In this document: positions 22,601 through 34,395 of the stretch, one piece after another
Position numbering within the stretch: the first letter of the stretch is position 1
How the letters are laid out: the number at the start of each line of letters is the position of its first letter
Notes under the pieces: model-generated
What the model saw: the letters and a program-made list of their open reading frames with translations, nothing else
What the model was told of the DNA's origin: nothing
Database searches by the model: none
Source of the DNA: Kitagawia praeruptora
Taxonomy: Eukaryota; Streptophyta; Magnoliopsida; Apiales; Apiaceae
Reading direction: 5' to 3'
Length of the DNA stretch: 64,000 nucleotides
Assembly (NCBI GenBank): GCA_037693485.1
Contig: CM075354.1
Location: 158,249,501 to 158,313,500, forward strand
Made by a program: the position numbers and the translations under genes

Positions 22601-25324
22601 TGGTTGCTTAACTTGGGTGACCATACCACCTTTCACATATGGAGCATAGTTTGTGGTATCCTCTTCAATTGAAAATGAATATGGCCTCACATTTTTAACC
22701 TTTCTTGGCTTGCCATCACTCAATTCTGCCATTCCATGAACTTCTGAGAATATGACCAGATCTCCATCTTGAAACTCAAGTCTCTCATCATCAACACATG
22801 AAACTAGAGCAGGGTTGTCATTACTAATAGATGCAATAATTCCCGTATGTGGATCCTCACCATCAACATCAAGCACAGTAAACTTCGGTCCAAAGTCACA
22901 AAACACACTACCAAAAAGACCTCGTACCTCAGTTTTGATGAAAGCGATTGGAGGCTGATGATTATGGCAAAAGTCATCAAAATCAATTGCCTTTTCTAGG
23001 CTGATATCAGTAAATACTACAACCTGCATCAATAATCATAGTCAAAGTTTATGGTCATAGATAGCGAGCACAAAGGTAAAGATATAGAGGAATTAGATTG
23101 ATTGCTTAATAGACCTAAGCTTCAAAGTTGTATGTTGTGAATTAAACTACATACTACTTAATGTTATACAAGAAGAAGCTTGTGGAAAACTAATATACCA
23201 GATGCATATAGAGGAAGCTATACGAGTGCTTCAGAGGGGCAGCTTATGCATAATAATATACGTTAACATATTCATATGCATTTCACCAATTCTTCAGGAA
23301 GCATGACCGATCAGTAAGAAACAAAATAAAAACTACAGTACCATTTTATAATTCAACATATGAAAGCGCAGGCCACTACATCATGAAACTGAAGTATTTC
23401 ATGTGTTAAAAATGAGAGAAACTGAAGTCGATCAGAAGCCAGTAACAAAGAAGTCATGCAGCCAAAAGGACAATCACCACACCAAATGTAGATTTACTGT
23501 AAAATCTAATTGACGATAGAGTTACTGTATAATCTAATTGACAATACAGACTAAACTGTATTTTGGTTCTTGCAACTCACAATTCACAACTGTACTATCC
23601 CACCCTTTTTTCGCTCCAATTGCAAAGCAGCTAGTATTCTAATGTAGTAATAATTGCTCAAATAGAAAATTGAATCCACTGAACAGTCAATTAGTTGATG
23701 CAACAATAATCATATAGACAACTAACTTCCATCATCTTGATTTTATCGGACAATTCTTAGGCATCCAAAAAGCCTACCTAGAGCTAGCTACTCGGTCTAC
23801 GAAACCAAAACAACCAAGTTAAAGTTAAATCGATAGAAATATTGAATGGATTAAGACTGACAGACAAGCCTTGTAGACAATTACTGGTGCTACAGAACAG
23901 AATACCATAGAATAACAGCTGGAATGGCAAATATTTAAAAGACTGAAGTCTGTCTAAGGCCCAAAGTTATCAAACTGAAACTGGGTTCTTAATGTTGATT
24001 CTATGGTGTAAAGTCTCCGATAGATTGGCAATAGGTCATTCATCAACCTCCTAACAAACATTTAAACTCAATAACATGTTGTAAAGAAGATCCTATCAAT
24101 TACAAATGACAGTGTAAATTGGTTTTTAAGCAAATGTGAACCAGTTTGAAATTACTTAAGGCAATTTCTGCATAATGAACTTCGTAAGACAGTCCAGGTT
24201 AAATGTTCTGCTGCCTTCGAAAGCTATAAAGTGAATAAATGAATCCTAAGAAAATATGAAGCAGAGACTTCAAAAGCTATGAAGTGTAAACTCGAACAAT
24301 CTAGGATGAATTACAGTAGAAACCTGAAGTGAGAGTACATAATTCTATAAAATAACGCACAGGTACTTGCCTGGAAACCAGCAAGGTGTTCCTTGGTCAA
24401 TTCAGTAGTCAAAGCTGAAACAACAACAGAATTGTTTAACTCTTGAAGTTTCGGCAGCGAAGCAAGTGCACGATTCTTGCCCACATCATCCTCCGAGAAA
24501 ACAAAACTGCTAGATAAATCCCACAGTTCCACTGTTCCCTCATCATGCAAAGTCACAGACTTGACTCCAGCAAGAACAAGGTTTTTGACTGTAAACACAT
24601 GTAGAATTTTATTAAAAAGATCTTCCAACTCCAAAGCAGATAGCATCATGAAAATGCCTTGTTATCCAAAGAAAGAAAACTTCCAATTCACAGCAATGAC
24701 AAATCATAACATGTCAAGTGTCAACTGTATTTATAATAATCTCTTGACAAGAACCTCTAATCCTCATTAAAAACCGAGAATTTAAAACACTTAACAAAAC
24801 CCTAACTACATATTTCAACTTACAACTTGTCAAGTGTCAGCCATATTATAAATCTCTCAATAACTCAAAATCTCATAAAAGACTGAGAATTCAAAACATT
24901 TAATAAACCCTAACTGCATATTTCTACTAAACAACACACAAGTAACAAAAATTATCAATCCACCTCACTTTAAAAAGCTGAAACAAGACACCAGTCAAAG
25001 AAAATATATAAAAAATTTACCAATCTCAGCACCAAGTCCTTGCATCCCGGAAACAAGAATATTGGAGGCGAAAAGACGCCTCATAGTCTCGCGGCCATAA
25101 ACAGCAAGCTGTCTACTATGCAAATCCTCATCAATATCAGGTGAGCTCCTCTCAATCAAATCTTTACCATTACTATTCTCAACATTCTTTCCTCCCATTG
25201 TCGAAAAACCGCAATCGATCTTTTGCTTTTTAATCAAAGAAGAAGATTCCTCAACTACAACCTCACCCTCGGAAGCCCTCTTTCCGGTAAGCATAAAGTC
25301 CGATGAACTGTTGGTTAAAACCAT
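19678..25324 (-). CDS. UBA1: Ubiquitin-activating enzyme E1
   Basis: Six coding exons on the minus strand, 25324-25021, 24588-24371, 23023-22229, 22086-21218, 21127-20695 and 20274-19678, give 1071 residues, close to the usual plant length of about 1080. The N-terminal half has the inactive adenylation repeat (GMQGLGAE, 93-100). The active one holds the nucleotide loop GSGALG (490-495) and NLSRQFLFR. The catalytic cysteine is in PMCTVHSFP (about residue 647). KDDDTNYHMELIAGLANMRA opens exon 6, and the ubiquitin-fold domain ends in DIPQVSIYFS. E1 adenylates ubiquitin with ATP, holds it as a thioester and passes it to E2 enzymes in cytosol and nucleus. Intron 2 has a GC donor (CAG|GCAAGT at 24370); the others are GT-AG. 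The exact paralogue (UBA1 or UBA2) is not resolvable here. Confidence 0.95.
20506..20650. repeat. 71-bp duplication in E1 intron 5
   Basis: The segment starting GTATACCAGAACACATGCAT occurs at 20506 and again at 20577, nearly identical, in the intron between exons 5 and 6. It is clear of both splice sites. Confidence 0.9.
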
Positions 25325-26030
25325 TTTTTCCCAATTAAATTACAAAAAAAAAAATCCAAACTTTACTCCAAGAAACACCCAATTAAATTACAATAAAAAT
25401 CCAAACTTCACTCCAAGAAACACCCAATTATATTACAATAAAAAATCAAAACTTCACTCCAAGAAACACCCAATTATATTACGATAAAAATCCAAACTTT
25501 ACTCCAAGAATAACTCAATAAAATTCAAACTTTACTCCAACAAATACCCAATTGAATTACAATAAAAACCCAAACTTTACACAAAGAATCAGATATATAG
25601 GTGGTTGTGTGTATATGCAAAGCTTGTGTATGTATAAATATGCAAAGAAACGTGATAAAATTAAAGAAAAAGATTTGTGTGTGCGTGTAAAAGATAGAAA
25701 TGGAAGTAAAGAGATGAATAAAGATAGAAAAAGATAGGATACATACCAGTGAGAGATTGAAGGAAGGTGATATTTTTATTAACTAATAATAAAGATTAGT
25801 AAATTCAGATTTGGGGTTTGTATTTTAGGTTAGGGAGGGAGAGAGAGAGAGAGAGAGATTAACAAGGGTTCTTGATCATTATTTGTCTCTCTAGATTTGC
25901 AGAGATATACAGAGAGAGAGTGTTTGTAATTTTGTATGCCCAAAATAGAGGTGGTGGTGGAATGCTTTCTATATAGAAAAATCAAGGTTTTGTACTTGTG
26001 ATGGAAGTGAGGTAAAAATGAAGTTAAAAT
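25325..26030. other. 5' region of the E1 gene with 46-bp tandem repeats
   Basis: Upstream of the E1 ATG, about 25330-25590, some six diverged copies of a unit of about 46 bp follow in tandem (each with CAATTA-ATTACAATAAAAATCC and CTCCAAGAAACACC). A GT donor-like site (CTG|GTATGT, minus strand, near 25746) suggests that part of this is a 5' UTR intron. GA/CT runs lie at 25838-25858 and 25908-25920, near the likely promoter. Confidence 0.6.
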
Positions 26031-26112
26031 CGTCGACAGCAGGATTCGAACCTGCGCAGGACTAGCCCAACAGATTTCGAGTCTGTCTCCTTAACCACTC
26101 GGACATATCGAC
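26031..26112 (-). tRNA. tRNA-Ser (CGA anticodon)
   Basis: The minus strand folds as an 82-nt type II tRNA. The 7-bp acceptor stem is GTCGATA/TGTCGAC with discriminator G. The A box is TGGTTAAGGA, the anticodon loop CTCGAAA with anticodon CGA, a long variable arm is present, and the B box is GGTTCGAATCC. The G discriminator and long arm are serine identity features. No intron. A T run (TTTT) follows within 10 nt as a Pol III stop. Confidence 0.95.
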
Positions 26113-26548
26113 GTCTTGGTAGTAATTTCGAATTTTACAAATTTATCTAATAAAATAAACTATATATCTTTAAATCTCATGATAGAATATTCGAGAGTCT
26201 TTTTTCTTTTTGTAAAGTAGAAAGTCGAGAGTTTGAAAATTTTGATAAAGACGAAAGAATGTGTTTAAAATAAATTTATATATTTTGGTTAATTGAAAAT
26301 GTGAATAAATTATAGAGCTTGATGCCTGAGGTTGATTTCAGACTACTATTATGAATTTATAAGAAATCTAATAAAAACACAGGGTACTAATATAAAATAA
26401 GGAGAGTAAATTTTAAAATTACAAATATGTCATTCACAATTTGTACTAGAATTGATATTATGAAAAGGTACTGAAAAAATATGTTAAGCAATAAATAACT
26501 AAATATTTAAATTTCATCAGTAAAAGTGGGTCTTTCTATTAGCTCAAA
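26113..26548. other. Intergenic AT-rich DNA
   Basis: Upstream flank of the tRNA; nothing recognised. Confidence 0.5.
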
Positions 26549-28033
26549 CTAGCATGAAAGCCCGTGCAAGGCACGGGCCACATTCTAATTTGCATAATTT
26601 TTTAAAATCATGTTTGAGTTAGTCATATATTCTTTTTAATCTATTCTATATGGTTCGATTTATTTAAGGTCAATAGTTGGTAACCGTTCAAATTTTGAAA
26701 TATTACTGTATTCTATATTTTGAATAACATACAAAGGCAATCCTTAGATTAAACCGCTCATGCAATATGGCACCAAGAAGATGATATAATTTAGGGGCAT
26801 ATCTTTTCTAATAAGTAAAAAAATTTAAAAGTACGTAGAGGCACAAAAATGATATTTGGGGCACGTTTTGTTCATGGTGGCACTAAAAATGGTTTGAGAT
26901 ATAAGAAGTGCCGAAAAATAAATGATATGTATGTTAATTTGATTTTTAGTTAGAGTACAAAATTCAAATTCACTTGAACTTTCAATTTCTCAAGACTGAC
27001 CAATGCATCATATTTGTAAACAATACTCGTTGAATGTAAGATGAATGACTGATAATAATGATACATAAAAGTTACTCATTGGTGTTTAAGTAATATTGCA
27101 ACAATAATGTGTCGTTTAATCTATTTTCTAGCAGTTTTTTAAATGATTATCACGATAATGATATGTTATTTAGTTTATTTCCATTAGTAATAGTAAACCA
27201 GCAAGAGGAGATATGTGGATCATTACATATTTGGTAGGAGATGTATTATGGCAGCAATAGCAAAAACCGGATTAATATTAGAAAAAATCAACTAAAATGT
27301 ATGTTGTACCACAATGGAAAAAAATTATAGTTTATACAGTCTTAAAATATCACTAATCGATCATTATGTTATAGGTAGTCATATATAAATTTACATCTTT
27401 GTTTAGTATATATATAATCTTGTTTATGATACTATATTATAATTCAACTATTCATTTTATTCATTTATTTAATCGATAACTCATATAGTCCAAATCTAAC
27501 ATATCAGTTAATTCTGATTTTTTATATAGATATATACTGTACATAGTATCAATCACATTGAAGGTCTTTTTGGTTTGGTATTGATGTTGCAGACCGCAAC
27601 AACAATTTTTTTGTAGAAAACTTGGTTCAAAACAGCTTAGTAAATCTAAAACCAATTTTTCAACAACTTTTTTTTTTAAAAAAAAATTGCTTTAGCAAAA
27701 ATATTTATTTTTCACAATTGCAACTTTTGTAGACAATAATTTTAGGTAATGGTATCTAGCCCCAACAATCACATATTAATTACATTTAATAAAAGTTAAT
27801 TTAAAATAAGATATAAACAAAAACTAAAAAATAGATAACTTATTCAGTAATTTAACTCCATCTGTATATAGAGGTCATAAATTTAGTTCCTTTGATCATA
27901 AGACAAAAAAATCATGTCGTGTTTCCGTATATTCTATATTATATGTCCTATTCCGATGGTTAAAAAACTCACGTGTTGGCTTGTGTACCACGTGAATGCA
28001 TATCTTATTTTCATGGCATATTCATAGTATAGA
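26549..28033 (-). mobile_element. Probable non-autonomous Helitron
   Basis: Read on the minus strand, the element would start TCTATACTATGAATATGCC at 28033, preceded by A. It would end with a strong hairpin (GCCCGTGC, CTT, GCACGGGC, 26557-26578 region) and TTTCATGCTAG at 26549, followed by T. TC start, hairpin shortly before CTAG and A/T insertion site are the known Helitron marks. The interior is AT-rich without Rep/helicase coding. The 3' end is well supported; the 5' end is inferred from the TC motif only. Confidence 0.55.
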
Positions 28034-30020
28034 TAAAAATAATATTGTATAATAATTTCAAAAAACTATAATTCTAATTTCAGAACAATTTTTTTTCAGT
28101 AATAATTTTCTTTTGTAGTTTTTTAAAACACTTTTATCTTAGAATTTTAAAAGTGAAATTATTATGATAGCGTGATAGTCGTGTAATGCATGACCTGCAC
28201 TTTAACTATAATAATTTTACATGCACATATTCGTATGAAATTATCACTATATGATTATGAGCTAATTAGGTATAAAAATCTTTAATTGCCAAATCACTCG
28301 TACAATAATCTTATACATTTACTTCTTTCGAATGTTTTTTGTTAACATTATAATTTTTAAATTTTAATTAAACTCATCTAATATTTGTCAACAGTTAGAT
28401 TAACATATTATTATCAACTATTTAGTTCTATTACCATTTGTTTTTAAGTTGACAAAAAAAATGATGTACCTACTCTTTTGTTAGTATTTAATTGAGATAT
28501 AAATATTTGCAATGAGCGTTTTTTATATCTAGATGTCCAAATTTGACAGTAAATGAATTTATGTTATTTTGTGTACCAGGGAGTGACATCAGTTCAATTT
28601 AGAATCGAACAGTGCTATACCCATGGCGATCTTCAAATTCGAACATTATCATTGAACCTTTCCCGGTTCCTAAACGAAAATTATTTTACTCTCCGATTAC
28701 TGCCCCGAACGGGAATGAGGATCCCCAGAGAAATCGTGATTTTTTTTCAAAAAAAATGAAATATTATTTTTAATTAAAATTTTGAACATAATTGTTGAAC
28801 CCTTATCGATCCCTAAATGGGGATTATTTTACTACTTCAAAAGAGGAACGAGTATCCCCACGAGAAATTAAGGATTCATATTTTTTTAATTGTTTATAAT
28901 TCCTTAATATATTTAATAATAAAATTAATTTGATAAATCATGATAAATATAATTATTATATCATAAATGGCGATTCAAATTATATTTTTACAATAAATGA
29001 TGAAAGATATAACTAAAATTATTAAAATTAAAATTTATTTTGTTATTTTTTATGAAATTTTTAATTTATCAAAATTTTAAAATTTTGAATTTTATTTATC
29101 TTTAATAATCTAGTAAATATAATATTCCCTTAATCCCCGATAATCGGCTGGAAACGTGAATTGGGGATCAGGTCGGGATACCTTAATCATCGATCCCATT
29201 CTCATCCCCCGAATTTTTATTTTATAATATTCCACATTTCTCATACTGATAGAAAAATTTTCCCAATCCCCAACCCGAATGGGAAGGGGATTGGATCGCG
29301 ATAGGACGGGATGGATGAAATTCTCGTCTATACGTATACCAAGTGAATTTATTCTATGTTTGTCATGAACATAACAAACAAGAATAAATATTATGATTTA
29401 TGATTTCACCAAAAAATACTATTATACATGTACCAGAAATTAAAATTTGAATTTATGTCATTTCGTGTACAATGTGAATTTGTATCATTTTTGTATATAT
29501 CACATACCTAATATAAAAAGTATACTTTATAATTTTAAAATTTCATGAAAATATTATAATAATAATAATATAAATAATAAAAATAAAAATTTTAATTTTA
29601 ATTTTAATTTTAATTAAATGAGATGAAAATATATTTTTGATAGTTTTGTCATGCATAAATTTTAAAAATCAAGGAAAATCTAGGAAGCGGGTTCTTTGAA
29701 AATGTAGTTAATGATTTTTAAAGTAGGTATCAGAAATTATTATGGTGTAATGGTTGTGTGCATAAATTTTAGTTGTTTGTATCATAGGGAGGCTTATAAA
29801 ATCTATTCCTAATAAAAATAATTATTTTAACATTAATATAAAGAGGGGTATATTGTTAAATTACTAAATTGGCTTGAAAGTGCATTTTGACCTATAATAA
29901 ATGAAAAGAGACATTATTTCATTTGTTTTTTTTTGAAATTATTTCTAAAATAAGTGTTAAATAAAATGAAGAATTAAGAACTATTTAAGAATCTAGTGGA
30001 TGAGTTCCAAACTTTGCATA
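28034..30020. other. AT-rich intergenic DNA with degenerate GGGGAT/ATCCCC clusters
   Basis: No gene is supported. Between about 28600 and 29340 a diverged unit recurs (ATCCCTAAATGGGGATTATT and related GATCCCCA/CGGGAATG pieces), in a style common to old plant repeats. From 29400 on the DNA is simple AT-rich sequence. Confidence 0.5.
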
Positions 30021-30024
30021 AAGT

Positions 30025-30125
30025 GGGCTTCTAGCATAATGGTAATGGTGTGGGTATGAAATTGATTCTTATCAAGAGGTCATGAGTTCAATCCCTGACA
30101 ACAACATTATTTTTTACATATTTAT
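30025..30125 (+). mobile_element. SINE-like tRNA-derived sequence
   Basis: GGGCTT at 30025 is followed by an A-box-like TAGCATAATGG (30032-30042) and a B-box-like GAGTTCAATCC (30084-30094). The spacing is that of Pol III internal promoters, but the fold is too degraded for a tRNA. An AT-rich tail follows. This is how tRNA-derived SINE heads look. Ends and target duplications were not found. Confidence 0.4.
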
Positions 30126-30433
30126 AAAATTTGAGGGTAATTTAGTAAATTACTAAATGGCATGGAAAGCCATGTTAGCATATAATATATATAATAATAT
30201 AAAGGATATGTAAATTTCAGTCAAATAATATAAAATGGTCCAAGTATCACAGAGTAAAAACCACAATGGTCGGAGACAAAATCTATTTACAAAGTGAATT
30301 CTGAAAGTAAAGTATACAAAATCTTTGCTTATCTACCGAACAAAAATCATACGAATTCTAGTTGTTTACAGCTCCTACGAACACTGATATTCTTTGTACA
30401 TTTATTTGCAATCAGCATAGGAATCTTGGATTC
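30126..30433. other. Intergenic spacer
   Basis: A short motif (TAAATTACTAAAT then GGC-TG-AAAG) is shared by 29857 and 30137, flanking the SINE-like piece. Otherwise this is the 3' flank of the membrane protein gene. Confidence 0.4.
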
Positions 30434-31420
30434 TCAGGCTGGAATTTTTCCCAACTGAACATCCCTGTCTAGGAGTGGCATGTATTCCCCAGTGAACTCT
30501 TCCAAATGATCTGCTAAAGAAGGCTTGTCAATAACCTCATTGTGATAAGATTTGCAAACAAAATATATGATTGTTTGGCTAACCAAACCAAACAATATCA
30601 AGACTACAAGTGCGATGCAAAGAAGCCCATAAGCAGTTATGTTGCCCCATTGTTGCATTGGATCAGGCCCCAGCAATACCGTTTCGAGTTGAATTCCTGC
30701 AAAACTTGAGTTCACCAAAATGTAGATAGTCCCGGCAACCATTGTCTTGCCTTGGATCAGATCTTTGCTCTTACTTATGGCTTGAAATCCGCTAATATCT
30801 TCTAATACGGATATGACACAGGCCAGCTGCCAAATAATGCCAATGTATGCAAAGCCGGTAAGGTATGTAATTAAGAAAATCAAGAGTCCCCAACCATCGG
30901 TTATTACACCTATGTTTATAGCAAAAACAAGAACAAAGCATGACGCGAAGTTGTATGCAAAAACGACAAAAGAACTCCACATGAAAGTGACCATGAGCCT
31001 TTGCCAAACTCTTGGCACCACCCTCATCAGTTTCTTGAAGGTCAAATCCTTTTCTGTGTAAATGCATGCTATGGTGTAAACCACAGCAGATGTTGAAATG
31101 AGAGAGAAAATGATGACAAAGATGTAGTAGATGATTGTAAATATGATGAAGAGCATCTTCTCGGTATGAATGAGGTCAACCATATCATTGTAGGTAGGAG
31201 AACCCTCCCTGGTGAATAGTAACAAGTCCTCATCGTACAAGATTTCTCCGAAAAGCCATTCCGAAATCCAAATGTGGGATAAGAAGATGATGGAAAGCGG
31301 AAGGATATGCAACAATGTTATTTGGCCGAAAATTGGCTTCCATGAAAGGACGACGTTAATTGATTCTTTGATAACGCCAAATATATCTAGATTTTGTGCT
31401 TGTTCTTGTTCGATCTCCAT
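30434..31420 (-). CDS. Uncharacterised six-span membrane protein
   Basis: One exon of 328 residues starting MEIEQEQAQNLDIFGVIKES. Hydrophobic segments lie at about 32-53, 89-120, 143-170, 178-207, 228-248 and 261-290, giving six likely spans with both ends polar. The region LDIFGVIKESINVV, the aromatic segment before the second span and VISVLEDISGFQAISKSKDL resemble a plant-specific family of single-exon membrane proteins without an assigned function. There is no signal peptide. The C-terminal tail (LADHLEEFTGEYMPLL) is acidic and probably cytosolic. I do not recognise a catalytic or transport motif and give no function. Confidence 0.8.
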   Translation of the reverse strand: MEIEQEQAQNLDIFGVIKESINVVLSWKPIFGQITLLHILPLSIIFLSHIWISEWLFGEILYDEDLLLFTREGSPTYNDMVDLIHTEKMLFIIFTIIYYIFVIIFSLISTSAVVYTIACIYTEKDLTFKKLMRVVPRVWQRLMVTFMWSSFVVFAYNFASCFVLVFAINIGVITDGWGLLIFLITYLTGFAYIGIIWQLACVISVLEDISGFQAISKSKDLIQGKTMVAGTIYILVNSSFAGIQLETVLLGPDPMQQWGNITAYGLLCIALVVLILFGLVSQTIIYFVCKSYHNEVIDKPSLADHLEEFTGEYMPLLDRDVQLGKIPA

Positions 31421-31846
31421 GGTTTATTTTCTTAATTCTCTGCTTCTATATTAAATACAATTCAAAGGGCTTTAGGAGGACAATGGAGTAGGCAATTTAA
31501 GATGTGGCTTAAACACAAGCAAAGTTCCTTGTTTTATGCAGAAGTATGAAGTGCTTGTCAAAAATAGGATGACTTATGTTTGGCAAACATTATGGCCTCA
31601 TTTTAAAAATAAGGCCTCAGATTGTTTTCAAATTTAGATTATCTGCGTTTATGGCCCTGCACAATCTGATTTCAAATGCATCTCCTCGCAATAAAATGAA
31701 TACATGCTTCTGCATTATGCTCTTATGTTTATGCATACAAGGATGTGCAGAAATAATTTTGCTCTGATATGTAAACTAGATAACTGACCAATTTTACTTG
31801 TATCACAAAATGATTTACAAGTGACTAACCATCATCAAATACATTC
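31421..31846. other. Upstream region of the membrane protein gene
   Basis: No gene seen; the short frame near 31576 has no domain. Confidence 0.45.
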
Positions 31847-32227
31847 AGACTCCAGGTTTTGCAGAAGCAGTTGCCGTAAAAGAAGCCTTAAGCTGGTGTC
31901 AGTCGAAGAATTGGTCGAAGGTGGTTATTGAATCGGACTGTCTAGCAGTTGTGCAAGCGGTTAGAAGTGAGACTTTGATGTGTTCTCCATTCGGACAGGT
32001 TGTTAAGGAGTGTAGTAGGATGGTGAAGGACCTAAACATTGGTTTGTTTTATATTAGACGATCTGCTAACATGGCTGCTCACTTTATAGCGAGGGAGTCA
32101 CGTTCTTTCCCAGATCGAGTGTTTGATGGGGGGTCTGTCCCTGTCAATTTAATTCCTATTCTGTTGGCTGATTTGAGTTTATAAAAATACCTATTTGCGT
32201 CAAAAAAAAAAAAAAAAAAGACTCCAG
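31847..32227 (+). mobile_element. 5'-truncated LINE 3' end (RNase H piece) with poly(A) and TSD
   Basis: AGACTCCAG at 31847-31855 recurs at 32219-32227. The insert between them ends with a poly(A) run (32202-32219). From 31858 to the TAA at 32182-32184 it is open, encoding AEAVAVKEALSWCQ, IESDCLAVVQAV and IRRSANMAAHFIAR. This is the C-terminal RNase H (RVT_3-type) domain typical of plant LINEs and their reverse-transcriptase genes. The catalytic ESD and the HxxAR end are present, but the first part of the domain is missing. 5' truncation, poly(A) and target duplications are the marks of target-primed insertion. It is not a host gene. Confidence 0.88.
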
Positions 32228-33439
32228 CAAACAATTCACACTCCACAAATCACAAGGTTAATATAGGTCGATCCACGCTGTAGTCAGGACAATATCAGAA
32301 GGAAAACAGGAGCAAAACAAAAATCAAGATAAAAAACTTTATGTTAAGTACGCGAGTAAATAAACACGTTTTCAGATTAAAATACGGGAAGTCAAAATTT
32401 TAATAAGGAACATAAATTTTTTAATTGTTACCATTTTAGTTTACATAACCACACTGCAACTTACAGTAGAAAATTGAGGCGCCATTCTTATTATTCAAAA
32501 GTAAAGTTGGAAGAGTGAGAGCTGGTGAAGAAGCACTGATATAGTAATACAAACAGCAGTAGGTAACCTAAATTTGTTAGAGAGCACATGCTCAAATTCC
32601 TTCACTGCTAAAAATATCATCTGTTTAGAATTAATAATAGATTAGGCCAAAACACTTCTTACAAGTTCCAAAACCAACAATTTAGTTGCTAAATCTATTC
32701 TAATGCCACCTGGTAGGCAGAGATGTTACAGCATTGCCTGCAAATGTGATAATTATGTAATACTTATTCACTGATTAATTGTATGAGTAATATGGATGAG
32801 AGGCTAGCTATACAAGCAGAAAAATAGTTGAAGAAAAACAAAACCAAACTAACTGGTTGACCAGAGGCCCCAGCCTCTTGGCCCTCTTCTATAATAATAT
32901 GGTGATGAGAATCTTAGGTGAAAATGGATAAGTGGGAAAGCCAAAATCCAAACAAACAGTTCCTACTCACTCTCGAAGTTTAGTCAATCTTACTATTTCT
33001 TATGAACTACTTAGTGTAAGTGTTTATATCCTTTTTTAGCCCACACACTCACATCTGCAAGTGTTCAGATTAGGGTTAATTTACTATAAAATATATAATG
33101 ATTAGACATCAAGAGTTCTTAATCTTTTTTTGTCGACTGGGGGTTCTTAATCTTTTTTTGTCGACTGCAGGAACGGCCCCAATAGTCTCTCTGTTTTGTT
33201 TTATAATCTATTTGACTTTAATTTATATGTAGTGAATTCAAATATGTATATCTATGTAAAAACATTTTAAGAACAGAATAGAAGGCTTTCTGTCCCTATG
33301 TGTGTCTCCTTATGTTTTGTTGGATGCATTTGTGTTTACTGTTTAGCAGTATAATATTAGTTTATAAGTTCCAGGAGCGCTCTATTAGTGAATAAGAAAG
33401 CATAAATAGTATTGAGGTTTTAAAGACTACATTCAGAAG
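32228..33439. other. Intergenic DNA
   Basis: Nothing coding recognised. A 26-bp direct repeat (GGGTTCTTAATCTTTTTTTG and neighbours) sits near 33110-33170. It also holds the promoter of the next gene, with a TATA-like CATAAATAG at 33391-33399. Confidence 0.45.
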
Positions 33440-33898
33440 ATGGAGAGATGGAAAAGATGGCTGTCATTCAACTTCAAGAAGTCATTCCTCCAACCATCAA
33501 AGGCGATACTTTTGAAGGTCATTTCGCGCCTCAGACACAAGTCAAAAGGTAATATTTGTGACTCTTGTACTACTAGCGAATTTTTGTAATATTTGATCCG
33601 ATAGAACTTAATTATTTGTAATAATTAAGTTCAAAAGGTAATAAGCTCAAATCTTTCACAAATCAAACGATGTATGTGTGAGTGTGTGGGGTGTGTCTGC
33701 GTTTGTATCTTTCCTTAATATATAGTGATGACGGTTGCAGAGAAAGGAACTGGGATGGTGGGTCTTTATAAGGACAAGGAGGCTTGTGCAGGATATGCAG
33801 ATATAGAAGTGATGTGGGAGATGGTGCACTCTTCCATCTATACTAACAGCCCCAAACCAGAAAGATGCCTTTTCACAGAAGAGTTTGCTTCAGGCTAG
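33440..33898 (+). CDS. Small two-exon protein of 88 residues, unknown function
   Basis: Exon 1 (33440-33548) encodes MERWKRWLSFNFKKSFLQPS and a basic stretch. Exon 2 (33741-33898) encodes EKGTGMVGLYKDKEACAGYA, then DIEVMWEMVHSSIY and CLFTEEFASG, and ends in TAG. The phase-1 junction with GT-AG borders keeps one frame. The basic N-terminal half followed by YxDIxVMWEM(V/I)HSS is, to my knowledge, a conserved small plant protein family without assigned role. Neither exon stands out as an ORF alone, so it is easily missed. A TATA-like box lies about 45 bp before the ATG. Confidence 0.75.
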
Positions 33899-34395
33899 CT
33901 TAAAGGGTTTCAACTTTCTGTAAAGATGCATTCTTTTTTGTCATACTTGGCTTCAATGTATTTTTTCAGCATTTAGAGTGTACGCAATAAAATTTCAAGT
34001 GTTCTTGTTTCCAAACACAAATTTATACTTAACAAGTCATACAAAGGCTTCCCCCAGGTCCTCTCAGTCATTCTCAGAGCTTTTCCTAGCACTAAAAGTT
34101 TCATTCAAGATACTTTGACAGTTTTACAATCACTTATTTTCAGTAGAATAATCATAATTAGCTCTATAAGCTACAATGTCTAAAATTTAGCAATAAAAAT
34201 TAAGTTCGGAGGTATTATATAAAATAATCTGATACATTTATTCATACTTCAGTAATTTAAAAACAACAAGGCTAAACCTGCCACAAATTCATCATTTCAT
34301 AACATAATAAGACCACACTTAATAATCAACAACACATCCAACATCTCACAAGAACTAGTAGGACTCTACCTAAATCAAAACAACCGTGGAGGTAT
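33899..34395. other. Convergent intergenic spacer
   Basis: 3' flanks of the small gene and ferritin; nothing else seen. Confidence 0.5.

Noticed and set aside
30025..30100. Functional tRNA gene
   Set aside because: Boxes are present but no acceptor stem or cloverleaf forms.
31921..32184. Host RNase H-like gene
   Set aside because: Poly(A), TSDs and 5' truncation show it is a LINE end.
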